Source: Chryseobacterium sp. MFBS3-17
GTDB taxonomy: Bacteria; Bacteroidota; Bacteroidia; Flavobacteriales; Weeksellaceae
DNA: 64,000 nucleotides
Reading direction: 5' to 3'
Assembly: GCF_020687745.1 (NCBI RefSeq)
Contig: NZ_JAJEWK010000012.1
Location: forward strand, 186,001 to 250,000
Shown: piece by piece, positions 31,616 to 40,430 of the stretch
Numbering within the stretch: position 1 is the first letter of the stretch
How the letters are laid out: every line of letters begins with the position of its first letter
Program-made: the position numbers and the translations under genes
The notes under the pieces: generated by a model
Told to the model about the DNA's origin: nothing
The model's database searches: none
The model's input: only the letters and a program-made list of their open reading frames with translations

Positions 31616-32650
31616 ATGAATATAGAAAAGCAAATTTTAGGTCTTTGTAAACTAGGAATTTACCTGCAGGAATTTCTGAATAAAGCGGTTGATTTGTATG
31701 ATGATACCGATGCGGAATTTTCTGCGATACTGCAAAAATCTGAGAGTGAAAATCCATGGTTTACGCAGGAAAATCAGAGATTTGCACTGAAGCAGTGGAC
31801 CGGATTGCTGAAAGAAGAACCATTGCGCAAATGGCTGTCGGGTTATAAGCCTTCCGGAGTATCCAAAAGGGTGGGGTTAATCCTTGCCGGAAATATCCCG
31901 CTGGTAGGACTTCATGACGTGCTGTCTGTGGTTTTCAGCAATCATATCCCGGTGATTAAATTGTCTTCCAAAGATAAGCTGATGATGCCGTTTCTGCTGA
32001 AAAAATGGAATGAATATGCTGAAGGAGAGGTGGAGTATGAACTGACCGAGCGGTTGCAGGATTTTGATGCGGTCATTGCCACCGGCAGTAATAATACCGC
32101 CAGATATCTGGAGTTTTATTTTAAAGATTATATGAGCATCATCCGGAAAAACAGAACTTCTGTGGCTGTGTTGAAGGGTGATGAAACAGATGATGAACTG
32201 AAACTTCTGGCAGAAGATATTTTCCGGTATTTCGGATTGGGATGCAGAAATGTGACCAGAATTTTGATGCCTGAAGATTTTAAACTGGATCGTTTGTTTG
32301 AGAATTTTATTCCGTTTCAGGATATTATTAACCATAATAAATACGCTAATAATTACGAATACAACCGCGCGATTTACCTGCTGAATCAGGATCAGTTCTG
32401 GGATAATAATTTTGTGATGCTGAAAGAGGATGAGGCGCTGTTCTCTCCCTTATCCGTCATTAATTTTACAAGATACACCCATCTGGAAGAAGTGAAAGCG
32501 TTTCTGAATGATCATCAGCAAGATATCCAGGCGGTGGTGGCAAAGCCGTCTCTTCAGCTGGATTCTGTGAGTCCCGGCCAGGCGCAGCATCCCGGTCTGG
32601 ACACGTATGCAGATCATGTGGACACCATGAGGTTTCTGGAGGTGATTTAA
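31616..32650 (+). CDS. LuxC-like acyl-CoA reductase
   Basis: A 344-residue protein of the LuxC/acyl-CoA reductase family, which reduces fatty acyl-CoA or acyl-enzyme to the aldehyde with NADPH. Family marks are GVSKRVGLILAGNIPLVGLHDVLSV near residues 80-105, VIKLSSKDKLMMPFLL, DAVIATGSNNTARYLEFYF, and the catalytic Cys in FGLGCRNVTRI. The length is shorter than luciferase-operon LuxC (about 480 aa) but usual for the Bacteroidota group. No luxAB or luxE is nearby, so the role is not bioluminescence; lipid or aldehyde metabolism is a guess. Confidence 0.85.
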   Translation: MNIEKQILGLCKLGIYLQEFLNKAVDLYDDTDAEFSAILQKSESENPWFTQENQRFALKQWTGLLKEEPLRKWLSGYKPSGVSKRVGLILAGNIPLVGLHDVLSVVFSNHIPVIKLSSKDKLMMPFLLKKWNEYAEGEVEYELTERLQDFDAVIATGSNNTARYLEFYFKDYMSIIRKNRTSVAVLKGDETDDELKLLAEDIFRYFGLGCRNVTRILMPEDFKLDRLFENFIPFQDIINHNKYANNYEYNRAIYLLNQDQFWDNNFVMLKEDEALFSPLSVINFTRYTHLEEVKAFLNDHQQDIQAVVAKPSLQLDSVSPGQAQHPGLDTYADHVDTMRFLEVI

Positions 32651-32690
32651 AACAGTATCGCAATCCGTATCGTGTTACGGCGACAAAAAA

Positions 32691-32714
32691 AACCGCGCCA
32701 TTGCTGACGCGGTT
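32691..32714 (-). terminator. Terminator of the peroxiredoxin-thioredoxin-DUF6952 operon
   Basis: AACCGCG and CGCGGTT pair across a 10-nt loop. On the minus strand the hairpin is followed by a run of T (from aaaaaaa at 32685-32690), 21 nt after the DUF6952 stop. Confidence 0.8.
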
Positions 32715-32735
32715 TCATCATGAAAAGGAAGTGTT

Positions 32736-32984
32736 TTATTTGTCTATTGATCCCAGAACTTTTTGTGCAAAGCCGTTCAGAGCATCTCTCTCGGTCATAC
32801 CATCTTTTACATTTTGATGAGTTTCCAGCGCACCGCAAATATTGGTAATCAATTCTCCTACTACATTCAGCTCTTCTTCTGAGGTGCCTCTGAATTCTGA
32901 AAAAGATTCTAAAACCTCCAGTGTAGTTTCCAGATTTTCTACCGTCTGATTCTGGTAAAATTGTCTGATTACGGGTAATTTCAT
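32736..32984 (-). CDS. DUF6952 small protein in a redox operon
   Basis: An 82-residue, acidic, mainly helical protein (starts MKLPVIRQFYQNQTVENLETTLEVLESF; no cysteine in the N-terminal half, one Cys in NICGALE). It resembles the small DUF6952 family of Bacteroidota, which has no assigned function. Its start codon overlaps the thioredoxin stop codon by 1 nt (TAATG), and a terminator follows, so it is the last gene of a peroxiredoxin-thioredoxin-DUF6952 operon. This tight coupling suggests a role with the thioredoxin/peroxiredoxin pair. Confidence 0.75.
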   Translation of the reverse strand: MKLPVIRQFYQNQTVENLETTLEVLESFSEFRGTSEEELNVVGELITNICGALETHQNVKDGMTERDALNGFAQKVLGSIDK

Positions 32985-33292
32985 TAGTTCAGTTCTTTGA
33001 ATAGGTTAATTAAATTTTCCTGCTGGTTGGTTTGTGTCTGATTGACCAGTTCTCCATTTTTAAAAATGGCGAAGGTAGGTAAATTGTCTACTTTTGCCAG
33101 TTTACGGCTTTCCGGCAGTTTCTCCGCATCTACGTAATAGAACGGGATGTCGCTGTTTTCTGATGCCAGTTTCTTAAATTTAGGCTTCATAATACGGCAG
33201 TTACCGCACCATGTTGCACCATATTGCACCACTACTTTGTCGTTTTGTGCTACTAAATTCTGAAGGACATCTTCTTTTAATTCTTCGTACAT
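32984..33292 (-). CDS. Thioredoxin-family protein
   Basis: A 102-residue cytosolic thioredoxin fold with the active site WCGNC (in GATWCGNCRIMKPKFKKLA) instead of the classical WCGPC, and the cis-Pro loop in VDNLPTFAIF. The Asn in the CxxC motif should change redox potential and reactivity. It lies 19 nt after the peroxiredoxin gene and overlaps DUF6952, so it is probably the dedicated reductant of that peroxiredoxin. Confidence 0.92.
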   Translation of the reverse strand: MYEELKEDVLQNLVAQNDKVVVQYGATWCGNCRIMKPKFKKLASENSDIPFYYVDAEKLPESRKLAKVDNLPTFAIFKNGELVNQTQTNQQENLINLFKELN

Positions 33293-33311
33293 TGCTTCTT
33301 CTTTTTAATAA

Positions 33312-33950
33312 TTAGTTCTGGTGTTTTGCCAGGTATTCTGCAGTAGATTCTCTGTTTGCGCTCATGGCTTCTTTACCTTCTTCCCAGTTTGCAGGGCACA
33401 CTTCACCGTTTTTCTGTACGTGTGTGTAAGCATCTACCAGTCTCAGGTATTCTTTTACGTTTCTGCCCAGTGGCATATCGTTTACAGATTCGTGGAAGAT
33501 TTTTCCATCCTCGTCTACCAGATAAGTAGCTCTGTACGTTACATTGGAACCGGTAAAGATTTCGTTTCCTTCTTCATCAAATTCAAAATCCTGATCTACA
33601 ATGCCCAGTGTATTGGCCAGTTGTCTGTGTGTATCGGCAAGAATCGGATAGGTTACGCCTTCTATTCCTCCGTTGTCTTTGGAGGTGTTCAGCCATGCAA
33701 AGTGCACCTCATTGGTATCGCAAGATGCACCAATTACTTTGGTATTTCTTTTTTCAAACTCAGGAAGGGCTTCCTGAAAAGCGTGCAATTCTGTAGGGCA
33801 TACAAAAGTGAAGTCTTTCGGATACCAGAACAGCAATACTTTCTGGTTGTTTTTGGTGGCTTCTTCAAAAATGTTGATCTTCAGATCGTCTCCCATTTCA
33901 GACATTGCATCTACTGTAATGTTTGGGAATTTTTTTCCTACTAATGACAT
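33312..33950 (-). CDS. 2-Cys peroxiredoxin (AhpC/Prx1 type)
   Basis: A 212-residue typical 2-Cys peroxiredoxin that reduces hydrogen peroxide and organic hydroperoxides. The peroxidatic Cys is in DFTFVCPTELHAF (near residue 51) and the resolving Cys in NGEVCPANW (near 180). The conserved Arg is in VTYRATYLVD. It heads an operon with thioredoxin and DUF6952. A well-spaced promoter precedes it (minus-strand TTG at 34014-34016, 20 nt, TACTTTTG at 33986-33993). Confidence 0.95.
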   Translation of the reverse strand: MSLVGKKFPNITVDAMSEMGDDLKINIFEEATKNNQKVLLFWYPKDFTFVCPTELHAFQEALPEFEKRNTKVIGASCDTNEVHFAWLNTSKDNGGIEGVTYPILADTHRQLANTLGIVDQDFEFDEEGNEIFTGSNVTYRATYLVDEDGKIFHESVNDMPLGRNVKEYLRLVDAYTHVQKNGEVCPANWEEGKEAMSANRESTAEYLAKHQN

Positions 33951-33985
33951 AATAAATATTTTTTATTGTTATTAAATTCGTAGTA

Positions 33986-34016
33986 CAAAAGTACGGGAAT
34001 TTATCTATTATAACAA
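33986..34016 (-). promoter_or_regulatory. Promoter of the peroxiredoxin operon (TTG - 20 nt - TACTTTTG)
   Basis: On the minus strand, TTG (34016-34014) is followed after 20 nt by TACTTTTG (33993-33986), which fits the Bacteroidota -33/-7 consensus. This gives a 5' leader of about 30 nt. A short palindrome GTAC-TTTT-GTAC overlaps the -7 box. Confidence 0.65.
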
Positions 34017-34076
34017 CTCATTTTCATTTATAAAAACTATCGGTCTCATGAAAATGATGGCTGATATTTGTCAGTT

Positions 34077-35282
34077 TTATGCAGGGGTGATGACGGATTC
34101 TTCCAGGCAAACCTTTATTCTGCGGATGGCCTCGCGCAGATTTTCTTCAGATGTGGCATATGAAAAACGAATGCAGTCCGGGCTTCCGAAGGATGTTCCG
34201 CCTACACTGCCTACATGTGCATGATCCAGAAGGAACATGGCAAAATCATCTGCATCATGAATCAGTTGCCCGTTGATGCGCTTGCCACAATAAAAAGAGA
34301 TGTCCGGAAAGAAGTAAAAAGCCGCTTTTGGAAGCAAGACTTTGAATCCGGGGATTTCTTTGAGTAATTCGTAGACAATGTCTTTTCTTTTTCTGAATTC
34401 ATCAATCATATACTGAAATTCTGCCGGATCTGTTTTCAGTGCGGTAATGGCTGCCCGCTGGGCAATGGTGTTTGGTCCGCTGGTCATCTGACCCTGAATT
34501 TTTTCGCATGCCTTTGCCAGCCATTCCGGGCAGGCAGAATATCCGATGCGCCAACCAGTCATGGCATAGCCCTTAGAGAGCCCGTTGATGACGGCCACTT
34601 GTTCATACACCTCCGGGAACGCTGCTATAGACTGGGTTTTGGTCTCATAGTTAATGTATTCATAAATTTCGTCAGAAATAACGATAACCTGTGGATTTCG
34701 GGCAATAACCTGTGCCAGTGACTGCAATTCGTCATAAGTATAATAACTTCCGGAAGGGTTGCAGGGCGTACTGAAGAGAACCGCTTTGGTTTTCGGCGTG
34801 ATTGCCCGTTCCAGCTGTTCCGGAGTAATTTTGAAATCACTGTGGTAGGAAGTGTCCAGAATTACGGGTTCGCCATCCATCATTCTGACCATTTCAGCAT
34901 AACTTACCCAGTACGGTGCAGGCAGAATAACCTCGTCTTCATGGTTGATGAGCGCTGCCAAGACATTCAGAATGGCTTGTTTGGCACCGTTTGAAACGCA
35001 GATCTGACCTGGTTTGTACTGCAGGTTATTATCACGATGCAGTTTTTCGGCAATAGCTTCGCGCAGTTCCAGAAATCCGGGAACCGGCGAATAATGACTG
35101 AAATTCTGGTCTATCGCATCATGTGCCGCTTGTTTTATGAGATCCGGAACATTAAAATCCGGTTCGCCCAGTGTAAGGCTGATGACATCTATACCTGCAG
35201 CCCTCATTTCCCGGGCTTTATTGCTCATTACAAAAGTTTGGGAATAGCCTAAGCGCTGAATCCGGTCTGAAAGTTTGTTCAT
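34077..35282 (-). CDS. Aspartate-type aminotransferase (PLP fold type I)
   Basis: A 401-residue class I/II aminotransferase resembling the I-gamma aspartate aminotransferases of thermophiles and Bacteroidota. Motifs are VISLTLGEPDFNVPD, SNGAKQAILNVL, PAPYWVSYAEM, FSTPCNPSGSYY, VISDEIYEYINY, and the PLP Lys in INGLSKGYAMTGWRIGY. The Arg that binds the alpha-carboxylate is in CIRFSYATSEENL. The ATG at 35282 was chosen over one 4 codons upstream. A minus-strand TACCTTTG (35299-35306) lies 16 nt upstream. Confidence 0.9.
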   Translation of the reverse strand: MNKLSDRIQRLGYSQTFVMSNKAREMRAAGIDVISLTLGEPDFNVPDLIKQAAHDAIDQNFSHYSPVPGFLELREAIAEKLHRDNNLQYKPGQICVSNGAKQAILNVLAALINHEDEVILPAPYWVSYAEMVRMMDGEPVILDTSYHSDFKITPEQLERAITPKTKAVLFSTPCNPSGSYYTYDELQSLAQVIARNPQVIVISDEIYEYINYETKTQSIAAFPEVYEQVAVINGLSKGYAMTGWRIGYSACPEWLAKACEKIQGQMTSGPNTIAQRAAITALKTDPAEFQYMIDEFRKRKDIVYELLKEIPGFKVLLPKAAFYFFPDISFYCGKRINGQLIHDADDFAMFLLDHAHVGSVGGTSFGSPDCIRFSYATSEENLREAIRRIKVCLEESVITPA

Positions 35283-35298
35283 AAAATAATGCAAATAG

Positions 35299-35306
35299 CA
35301 AAGGTA
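35299..35306 (-). promoter_or_regulatory. -7 promoter core (TACCTTTG) before the aminotransferase gene
   Basis: On the minus strand TACCTTTG matches TAnnTTTG, 16 nt before the ATG at 35282. Confidence 0.45.
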
Positions 35307-35320
35307 ATATCTATTTTATT

Positions 35321-35350
35321 TTGAGGGTTATAAAAGGAAAACTATTTTTG
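35321..35350 (+). promoter_or_regulatory. Promoter of rsmG (TTG - 19 nt - TATTTTTG)
   Basis: TTG at 35321-35323 and TATTTTTG at 35343-35350 have the ideal 19-nt spacing. The ATG of rsmG lies 17 nt after the box. This is one of the best promoter matches in the window. Confidence 0.65.
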
Positions 35351-35367
35351 TAGGAATTAGCTGAATT

Positions 35368-36003
35368 ATGAGCGTTAACCTGATATTAGAATACTTTCCG
35401 GACCTCACGGAAACACAAAAAGACCAGTTCCGGAAACTGGAATCCCTCTATGGGGAATGGAATGAGAAAATCAATGTCATATCCAGAAAGGATATGGATT
35501 CTCTGTATGAAAAGCACGTATTGCACTCACTGGGCATAGCGAAAGTGATGGAATTTTCGCCGGGTACCAGGGTGCTGGATGTGGGAACGGGCGGTGGGTT
35601 TCCGGGAATTCCCCTGGCTATTCTCTACCCGGATGCACACTTTACCCTGATAGACAGCATCGGAAAAAAAATTACGGTGGTGCAGGCGGTGGCAGAAGGG
35701 ATAGGGCTTCAGAATGTAACTGCCGTACATGGCCGTGCAGAGAAACTGAAAGAAAAGTTTCATTTTGTCATCAGCCGGGCAGTGACGCAAATGCCGGAGT
35801 TTTTACGTTGGCTGAAGGGTAAATTTGAAAAAGAACAACTGAATGACAAGCACAATGGTGTTCTCTATCTGAAAGGCGGCGATCTGGCCGAGGAACTTGC
35901 AGGATTGCGCTGTGAGATTTTCGATTTAAAGAAATTTTTTGACGGTGAATTTTTTGAAACTAAAAAAGTGGTATATTTATCCAAAGGTAATTTCAATTCA
36001 TAA
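35368..36003 (+). CDS. rsmG: 16S rRNA (guanine527-N7) methyltransferase
   Basis: RsmG methylates G527 in the 530 loop of 16S rRNA; loss gives low-level streptomycin resistance in other bacteria. The 211-residue protein has the family N-terminus (YGEWNEKINVISRKDMDSLYEKHVLHSL), the SAM motif LDVGTGGGFPGIPLAILYP near residues 71-89, and LIDSIGKKITVVQ plus SRAVTQMPEFL downstream. It is followed after 41 nt by an AddB-like gene that starts with TTG. Confidence 0.95.
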   Translation: MSVNLILEYFPDLTETQKDQFRKLESLYGEWNEKINVISRKDMDSLYEKHVLHSLGIAKVMEFSPGTRVLDVGTGGGFPGIPLAILYPDAHFTLIDSIGKKITVVQAVAEGIGLQNVTAVHGRAEKLKEKFHFVISRAVTQMPEFLRWLKGKFEKEQLNDKHNGVLYLKGGDLAEELAGLRCEIFDLKKFFDGEFFETKKVVYLSKGNFNS

Positions 36004-36044
36004 TTCCCTTTTCGCCCTTTAACCTTTAATCTCACGTTTGCGTT

Positions 36045-38765
36045 TTGAAGTTTCTAGAGAAGATTTTCACCGAATTATTGAGTCAAAACCCTGATTTATC
36101 GGGGTTTAATATTGTGCTGCCGGGTAAGCGTCCTGTGGTTTTCATCAAAAGGATTCTGAAAGAAAAAAAATACTCCGGCTTTTTGCCCAAATTTTATACC
36201 GTAGAAGACCTGATTCATGAAATTTCCGGCCGGCAGAAACTGGAGGGCATTGCATTGTGGCTCTTTGGTTATGAGGTTTACAGCAATACCGGACTTCACC
36301 CCAAAGATGATTTTTCAGGTTTTCTGAAATGGTTTCCTACGGTGATGAAAGACTGGGATGATATGCTGAAGTTTGCCGGTTCAGACCTCGCTGTGCTGGA
36401 TTATCTGGTAGATGAAGAACGGATCAAAGACTGGGCTCAGCATCTGGGTGATGATGCGGATGATGAAGGGAAAGTTCGCAAAAAATACCTGCGATTCTGG
36501 AGAAATATGCGCATTTTTCTGCCGGAACTGAAGCAGGCATTGAGTGAACGAAACTGGGCTACATCCGGAATGATCCATCAGGAAGTACGCGGTACAATAG
36601 CCGATTTTGCCCAAAACACCGGAGAAATATTTGTGTTTTGCGGGTTTAATGCCTTCACCAAAGTAGAAGAGTTGCTGGTGAGAAATTTGTTGCAATGGGA
36701 CAAGGCGCAGGTGTTTTTCCATGCAGATGAATATTATGTGAATGATGAAAGACAAGAGGCAGGTAAATTTATGAGACACCACCGCACCTGGAAGGAATTC
36801 AATGATCACCGGCCTTTTAGCTGGGTGGAAGATGAGTTTTCTCGTCCAAAAAAAATAAAAGTTTACGAGGTTTCCGGTAATGTATCTCAGACTAAAGTTC
36901 TGCCGGGAATTCTGTCCGGTTTACAACAGGAATCTGCAGATTTGTCTGATACTGCCGTGGTTTTGCTGGATGAAAATCTACTGCCGGCCACACTGGATTC
37001 ATTAAATTCGGTTCCGAACCTGAATATTACCATGGGTTTTCCCCTGAAGAATCTTGCTTTCAGTAATGCAGTAAAATACCTTTTTCATCTCCAAAAACAA
37101 CTCGAAAAAAATCCGGGCTCTTATTATTATAATGACCTGCTTACCATTCTGGACGAACTTCCCCATACAGCTCCGGACCGGGAAATTGTGGCAAAATTCA
37201 AAATTTTCATCGAAGAACGGAATATCGTTTACCTCTCCGGTAAACTGCTTGCAGAATTGCTGGGTGAGCTTTCTTTTTTTCCGTTGCTGCTGGTGCCGAA
37301 GGATATTCCGACCTATCTGGATCTGCTGATTAAGTTTTGTTTTAATTTAAAATTTCAGGAACTGGACGATATTCAGTACGAGAATATTTCGCATTTTGAA
37401 AAGTCCTTTAAAATCATCAAAAATCAGTTGGCTCCCTACCAGTTTCTGGTTAATATGGAAACTCTGGAGGTTCTGATTCAGCAACTTGTGAATTCTGAAA
37501 CTATTGATTTTGAGGGTGAACCATTGCAGGGGTTGCAGGTAATGGGTCTTCTGGAAACCCGTCTTCTCAATTTCAAGAATATTATTCTCTTGTCGGTAAA
37601 TGAGGGTAAACTCCCCCTGGGAAACAGCCAGAATACCTATATCCCGTTTGATGTGCGGGCACAGTTTGATTTGCATACTTTTCTGGAAAATGACAGCATT
37701 TATGCCTACCATTTTTACCGGCTGCTGCAGGAGTCAGAGCAGGTTCATCTCTTGTTTAATGCCTTGGGATCCGGTGTGAATACCGGCGAGAAAAGCCGCT
37801 TCGTAACCCAATTACAGTTTGAAGACCGTCACCACGAAATCGAAAATATTGTCATTGAGAATCCTGCCACCCCGCTGACCCGGCAACCGGTGCAAATTGC
37901 CAAAACTTCCGCGGTGATGGAGCAGCTCCAAATCTGGAAGCATCGGGTAGCGGCCACACATCTCACGTCTTACCTCTACGACCCTATAAGCTTCTATCTG
38001 TCTAAGATTCTGAACACCCGAGAGTCCAAACAAATCGAAGAAGAACTATCGGTCATGAATTACGGAAATCTGGTGCACTATGCCCTTCAGGTAATTTATG
38101 AAAGTTTGGGTAATGATTTTTTAACCGAGAAAGACCTTGCCTTGCCACAAAGTGCTTTTGATGAGGCTATTTTGCAATCCATTCATCAACTCAACCACCA
38201 GCCGGAGTTTTATGAGAAAGGAATCAATTTTATTCATAAATCTTTAGCTACCAGAGCGCTGCAGCGTATTGTGGAACATGACTTGAATCTTGTGAAAGCG
38301 GGACATCGCCTGCGAATTATAGGGTTGGAACGGAATTTTGAAGGAGTGGATTTTTATCTGAATGAGGACCGTACGGACAAAATCAGTTTCTACGGATTTA
38401 TAGACCGGATTGATGAGCTGGACGGCAAACTGCGAATCATTGATTATAAAACGGGAAAAACCAAAGATCTTGTGGTGTCCATAGACGAGAAAAATGTGGA
38501 CCATTATTTCTTTAACGAAAATAAAAAACAGGCGCTGCAACTCTGCATTTATCACTATGTCATAAAGAATATGCCGGAGTTTGCCGGAAGAGAAATCCTT
38601 ACCGGAATCTGGAGCTTTGCGGAAGTAAACAGAGGTGTGGCAGGTCTGGAATTTAAAAAAGGCAGTCTGGATGATGCCATGATCTCCCTGCGGAATCTGA
38701 TTCTGGAAATCCTGAATCCCGAAATTCCTTTCACGGAAAACCGGAAAGTGGAGTTTAACCGCTAA
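36045..38765 (+). CDS. PD-(D/E)XK nuclease family protein, AddB-like
   Basis: A 906-residue protein resembling the AddB subunit of AddAB-type helicase-nucleases, which process double-strand breaks for recombination. The N-terminal half is a degenerate superfamily-1-like helicase fold: NIVLPGKRPVVFIKRIL is where Walker A would be, but GxGKT is missing. The C-terminal 250 residues are a RecB-type nuclease: GFIDRIDELDGKLRIIDYKTGK provides the Asp and the D-x-K core (IIDYK), and KQALQLCIYHY is the QxxxY-like motif. The four Fe-S cysteines of Bacillus AddB are not apparent. No ATG or GTG is available, so it starts with TTG (36045). No addA is in the window. Confidence 0.85.
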   Translation: MKFLEKIFTELLSQNPDLSGFNIVLPGKRPVVFIKRILKEKKYSGFLPKFYTVEDLIHEISGRQKLEGIALWLFGYEVYSNTGLHPKDDFSGFLKWFPTVMKDWDDMLKFAGSDLAVLDYLVDEERIKDWAQHLGDDADDEGKVRKKYLRFWRNMRIFLPELKQALSERNWATSGMIHQEVRGTIADFAQNTGEIFVFCGFNAFTKVEELLVRNLLQWDKAQVFFHADEYYVNDERQEAGKFMRHHRTWKEFNDHRPFSWVEDEFSRPKKIKVYEVSGNVSQTKVLPGILSGLQQESADLSDTAVVLLDENLLPATLDSLNSVPNLNITMGFPLKNLAFSNAVKYLFHLQKQLEKNPGSYYYNDLLTILDELPHTAPDREIVAKFKIFIEERNIVYLSGKLLAELLGELSFFPLLLVPKDIPTYLDLLIKFCFNLKFQELDDIQYENISHFEKSFKIIKNQLAPYQFLVNMETLEVLIQQLVNSETIDFEGEPLQGLQVMGLLETRLLNFKNIILLSVNEGKLPLGNSQNTYIPFDVRAQFDLHTFLENDSIYAYHFYRLLQESEQVHLLFNALGSGVNTGEKSRFVTQLQFEDRHHEIENIVIENPATPLTRQPVQIAKTSAVMEQLQIWKHRVAATHLTSYLYDPISFYLSKILNTRESKQIEEELSVMNYGNLVHYALQVIYESLGNDFLTEKDLALPQSAFDEAILQSIHQLNHQPEFYEKGINFIHKSLATRALQRIVEHDLNLVKAGHRLRIIGLERNFEGVDFYLNEDRTDKISFYGFIDRIDELDGKLRIIDYKTGKTKDLVVSIDEKNVDHYFFNENKKQALQLCIYHYVIKNMPEFAGREILTGIWSFAEVNRGVAGLEFKKGSLDDAMISLRNLILEILNPEIPFTENRKVEFNR

Positions 38766-38768
38766 TGT

Positions 38769-40376
38769 TTATTTTTTAATGAATTCTTCTGCAAAACTGC
38801 TCCCTTCACTCTGAACTTTCAGATAATAAACTCCGGAAACTAAATCGCCGACATAGATTTTATTTTGTACCGGCGATAACTTTCTGACCATTCTGCCCAG
38901 ATGGTCATAGATTTCGGCTGTACGCATTTTTATAGTATGTTCCACATAAATATAATCAACCACCGGATTTGGATAAACCTTTACAGCAGGGTTCTCAACA
39001 TCATGGGTGCTTAGGAATGTTTGCAGTATGCCGCCAAAATTCAGAATGCCATACCCCATCTGGTCGGTATGCGCCGGGAACAATGATGCTGTTTCCCTCA
39101 GTCTGCTACGAATAAGAGCTCTGGGTGTGGCAGGATTAACGGCCTGTAAAAGACACGCTACACCGCCCGCCGCAATAGGTGTGGCCAGCGAAGTGCCATT
39201 AGAAGAAATGGGTCCGTTTACCGATACCGAAGCCGCCGCCGTACCTCTGGCTGCCGCATCCGGCTTGATTATTCCCGCGGCGTTAGGCCCGTAGGACGAA
39301 AATGTGGAGGAATTTCCGGCATCGTCTACTGCTCCAACGGTAAAAACCATCTGATTGTCTGCGGGAGTCGTAATATAATGCCACGGAGAGGCCCCGGAAT
39401 TGCCCGCTGCGACCATCACGATGATCCCTTTTTCTGCAGCAATCTGCGCACCGCGAGCAATGAAGGAAGCAGTGCCGTTCATATCTGAGTACGTATAACT
39501 GTATTTGGGATCATCGAAGGTATTATATCCCAGCGACGTGTTGATGATGTCTGCGCCCTTTCGGTCCGCTTCCTCCGCAGCCATAATCCAGTACAACTCT
39601 TCCTCCGGAATTTCTACTGCCGTGTTTTCTGAAATGTACAGATAAAAATCTGCATCCGGAGCAGAACCTACAAATACATGGTCTATGTAACCGCCGATTG
39701 CACCCAGTACTACCGATCCGTGAGGATTGAGTGCAGAGTTGTAAATATCGGTATTTTTGGATACAAAATTATATCCGCCCTTTATCTGATTGTTGGCCCA
39801 TAGCCGCTGGTAGGCATTCGCAGTATCCACCGCCGGATATCCGGTGTCAATAATGGCAATGGTGATTCCGCTGCCTGTAAATCCGGCTACATGCAGATTC
39901 CGAAGGTTAATCTGGTCGATCTGGGCAGAGCCGTTCCCATAATTGAAACTGGCCAGCGCAGATTTTTGAAAATTACCGAACTTGTTCTGATGCTGTGGCG
40001 CCATTTTGGTTCCCGGACCGCTAATTTTAGCAAAACTTTCAACACTTTGCACCATAGGAAGATTCTGAATGATGCTGATCTGCGCAGCATTGGCCTGTAC
40101 CGCTACACCATTCAGCCATTTGGAAATATCGGTTACAGTAAATCCGAGATTTTCAATAGATTGTATGAATAAAGGTTCTACCGGTACATCCTGATCATTG
40201 AGGGGGATACCCAATGCTGTACGCCGGTCCAGCGACTTTTGCGTCAGTTCTGAAAGGGGATTTGCATAAAAAGCGGCCTTGTTGGGTTTGTCATTAAAAA
40301 AAATGAATACCAACTCCGTCTGTGCGCATATGCCCACAGAAAATATCAAGAAAAATAAAAAAGTAAACTTTCTCAT
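38769..40376 (-). CDS. S8 subtilisin-like protease with type IX secretion sorting domain
   Basis: A 535-residue secreted serine protease. A signal peptide ends at GICAQ, followed by a propeptide-like region (about 20-135). The catalytic triad is visible: Asp in IAIIDTGYP (about 176), His in LNPHGSVVLG (about 219), Ser in SSNGTSLATPIA (about 393), with the oxyanion Asn in VAAGNSG. The last 75 residues (VKVYPNPVVDYIYVEH...GVYYLKVQSEG...KK) are a type A C-terminal sorting domain, so it crosses the outer membrane by the T9SS and is attached or released at the cell surface. Confidence 0.93.
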   Translation of the reverse strand: MRKFTFLFFLIFSVGICAQTELVFIFFNDKPNKAAFYANPLSELTQKSLDRRTALGIPLNDQDVPVEPLFIQSIENLGFTVTDISKWLNGVAVQANAAQISIIQNLPMVQSVESFAKISGPGTKMAPQHQNKFGNFQKSALASFNYGNGSAQIDQINLRNLHVAGFTGSGITIAIIDTGYPAVDTANAYQRLWANNQIKGGYNFVSKNTDIYNSALNPHGSVVLGAIGGYIDHVFVGSAPDADFYLYISENTAVEIPEEELYWIMAAEEADRKGADIINTSLGYNTFDDPKYSYTYSDMNGTASFIARGAQIAAEKGIIVMVAAGNSGASPWHYITTPADNQMVFTVGAVDDAGNSSTFSSYGPNAAGIIKPDAAARGTAAASVSVNGPISSNGTSLATPIAAGGVACLLQAVNPATPRALIRSRLRETASLFPAHTDQMGYGILNFGGILQTFLSTHDVENPAVKVYPNPVVDYIYVEHTIKMRTAEIYDHLGRMVRKLSPVQNKIYVGDLVSGVYYLKVQSEGSSFAEEFIKK

Positions 40377-40430
40377 AAATTTTTTTAAGTATTTAAATAT
40401 ATGTAAATTTACGACTTAATGTAAAAGTCT

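Noticed and set aside
34077-35282. Aromatic aminotransferase or cystathionine beta-lyase call for the aminotransferase
   Set aside because: The active-site segments fit aspartate-type class I aminotransferases best; substrate range cannot be set from sequence, so no finer call was made.
36045-38765. Frameshift or missing ATG in the AddB-like gene
   Set aside because: The frame is open from a TTG at the expected homologous start; Bacteroidota use TTG starts, so no error is needed.
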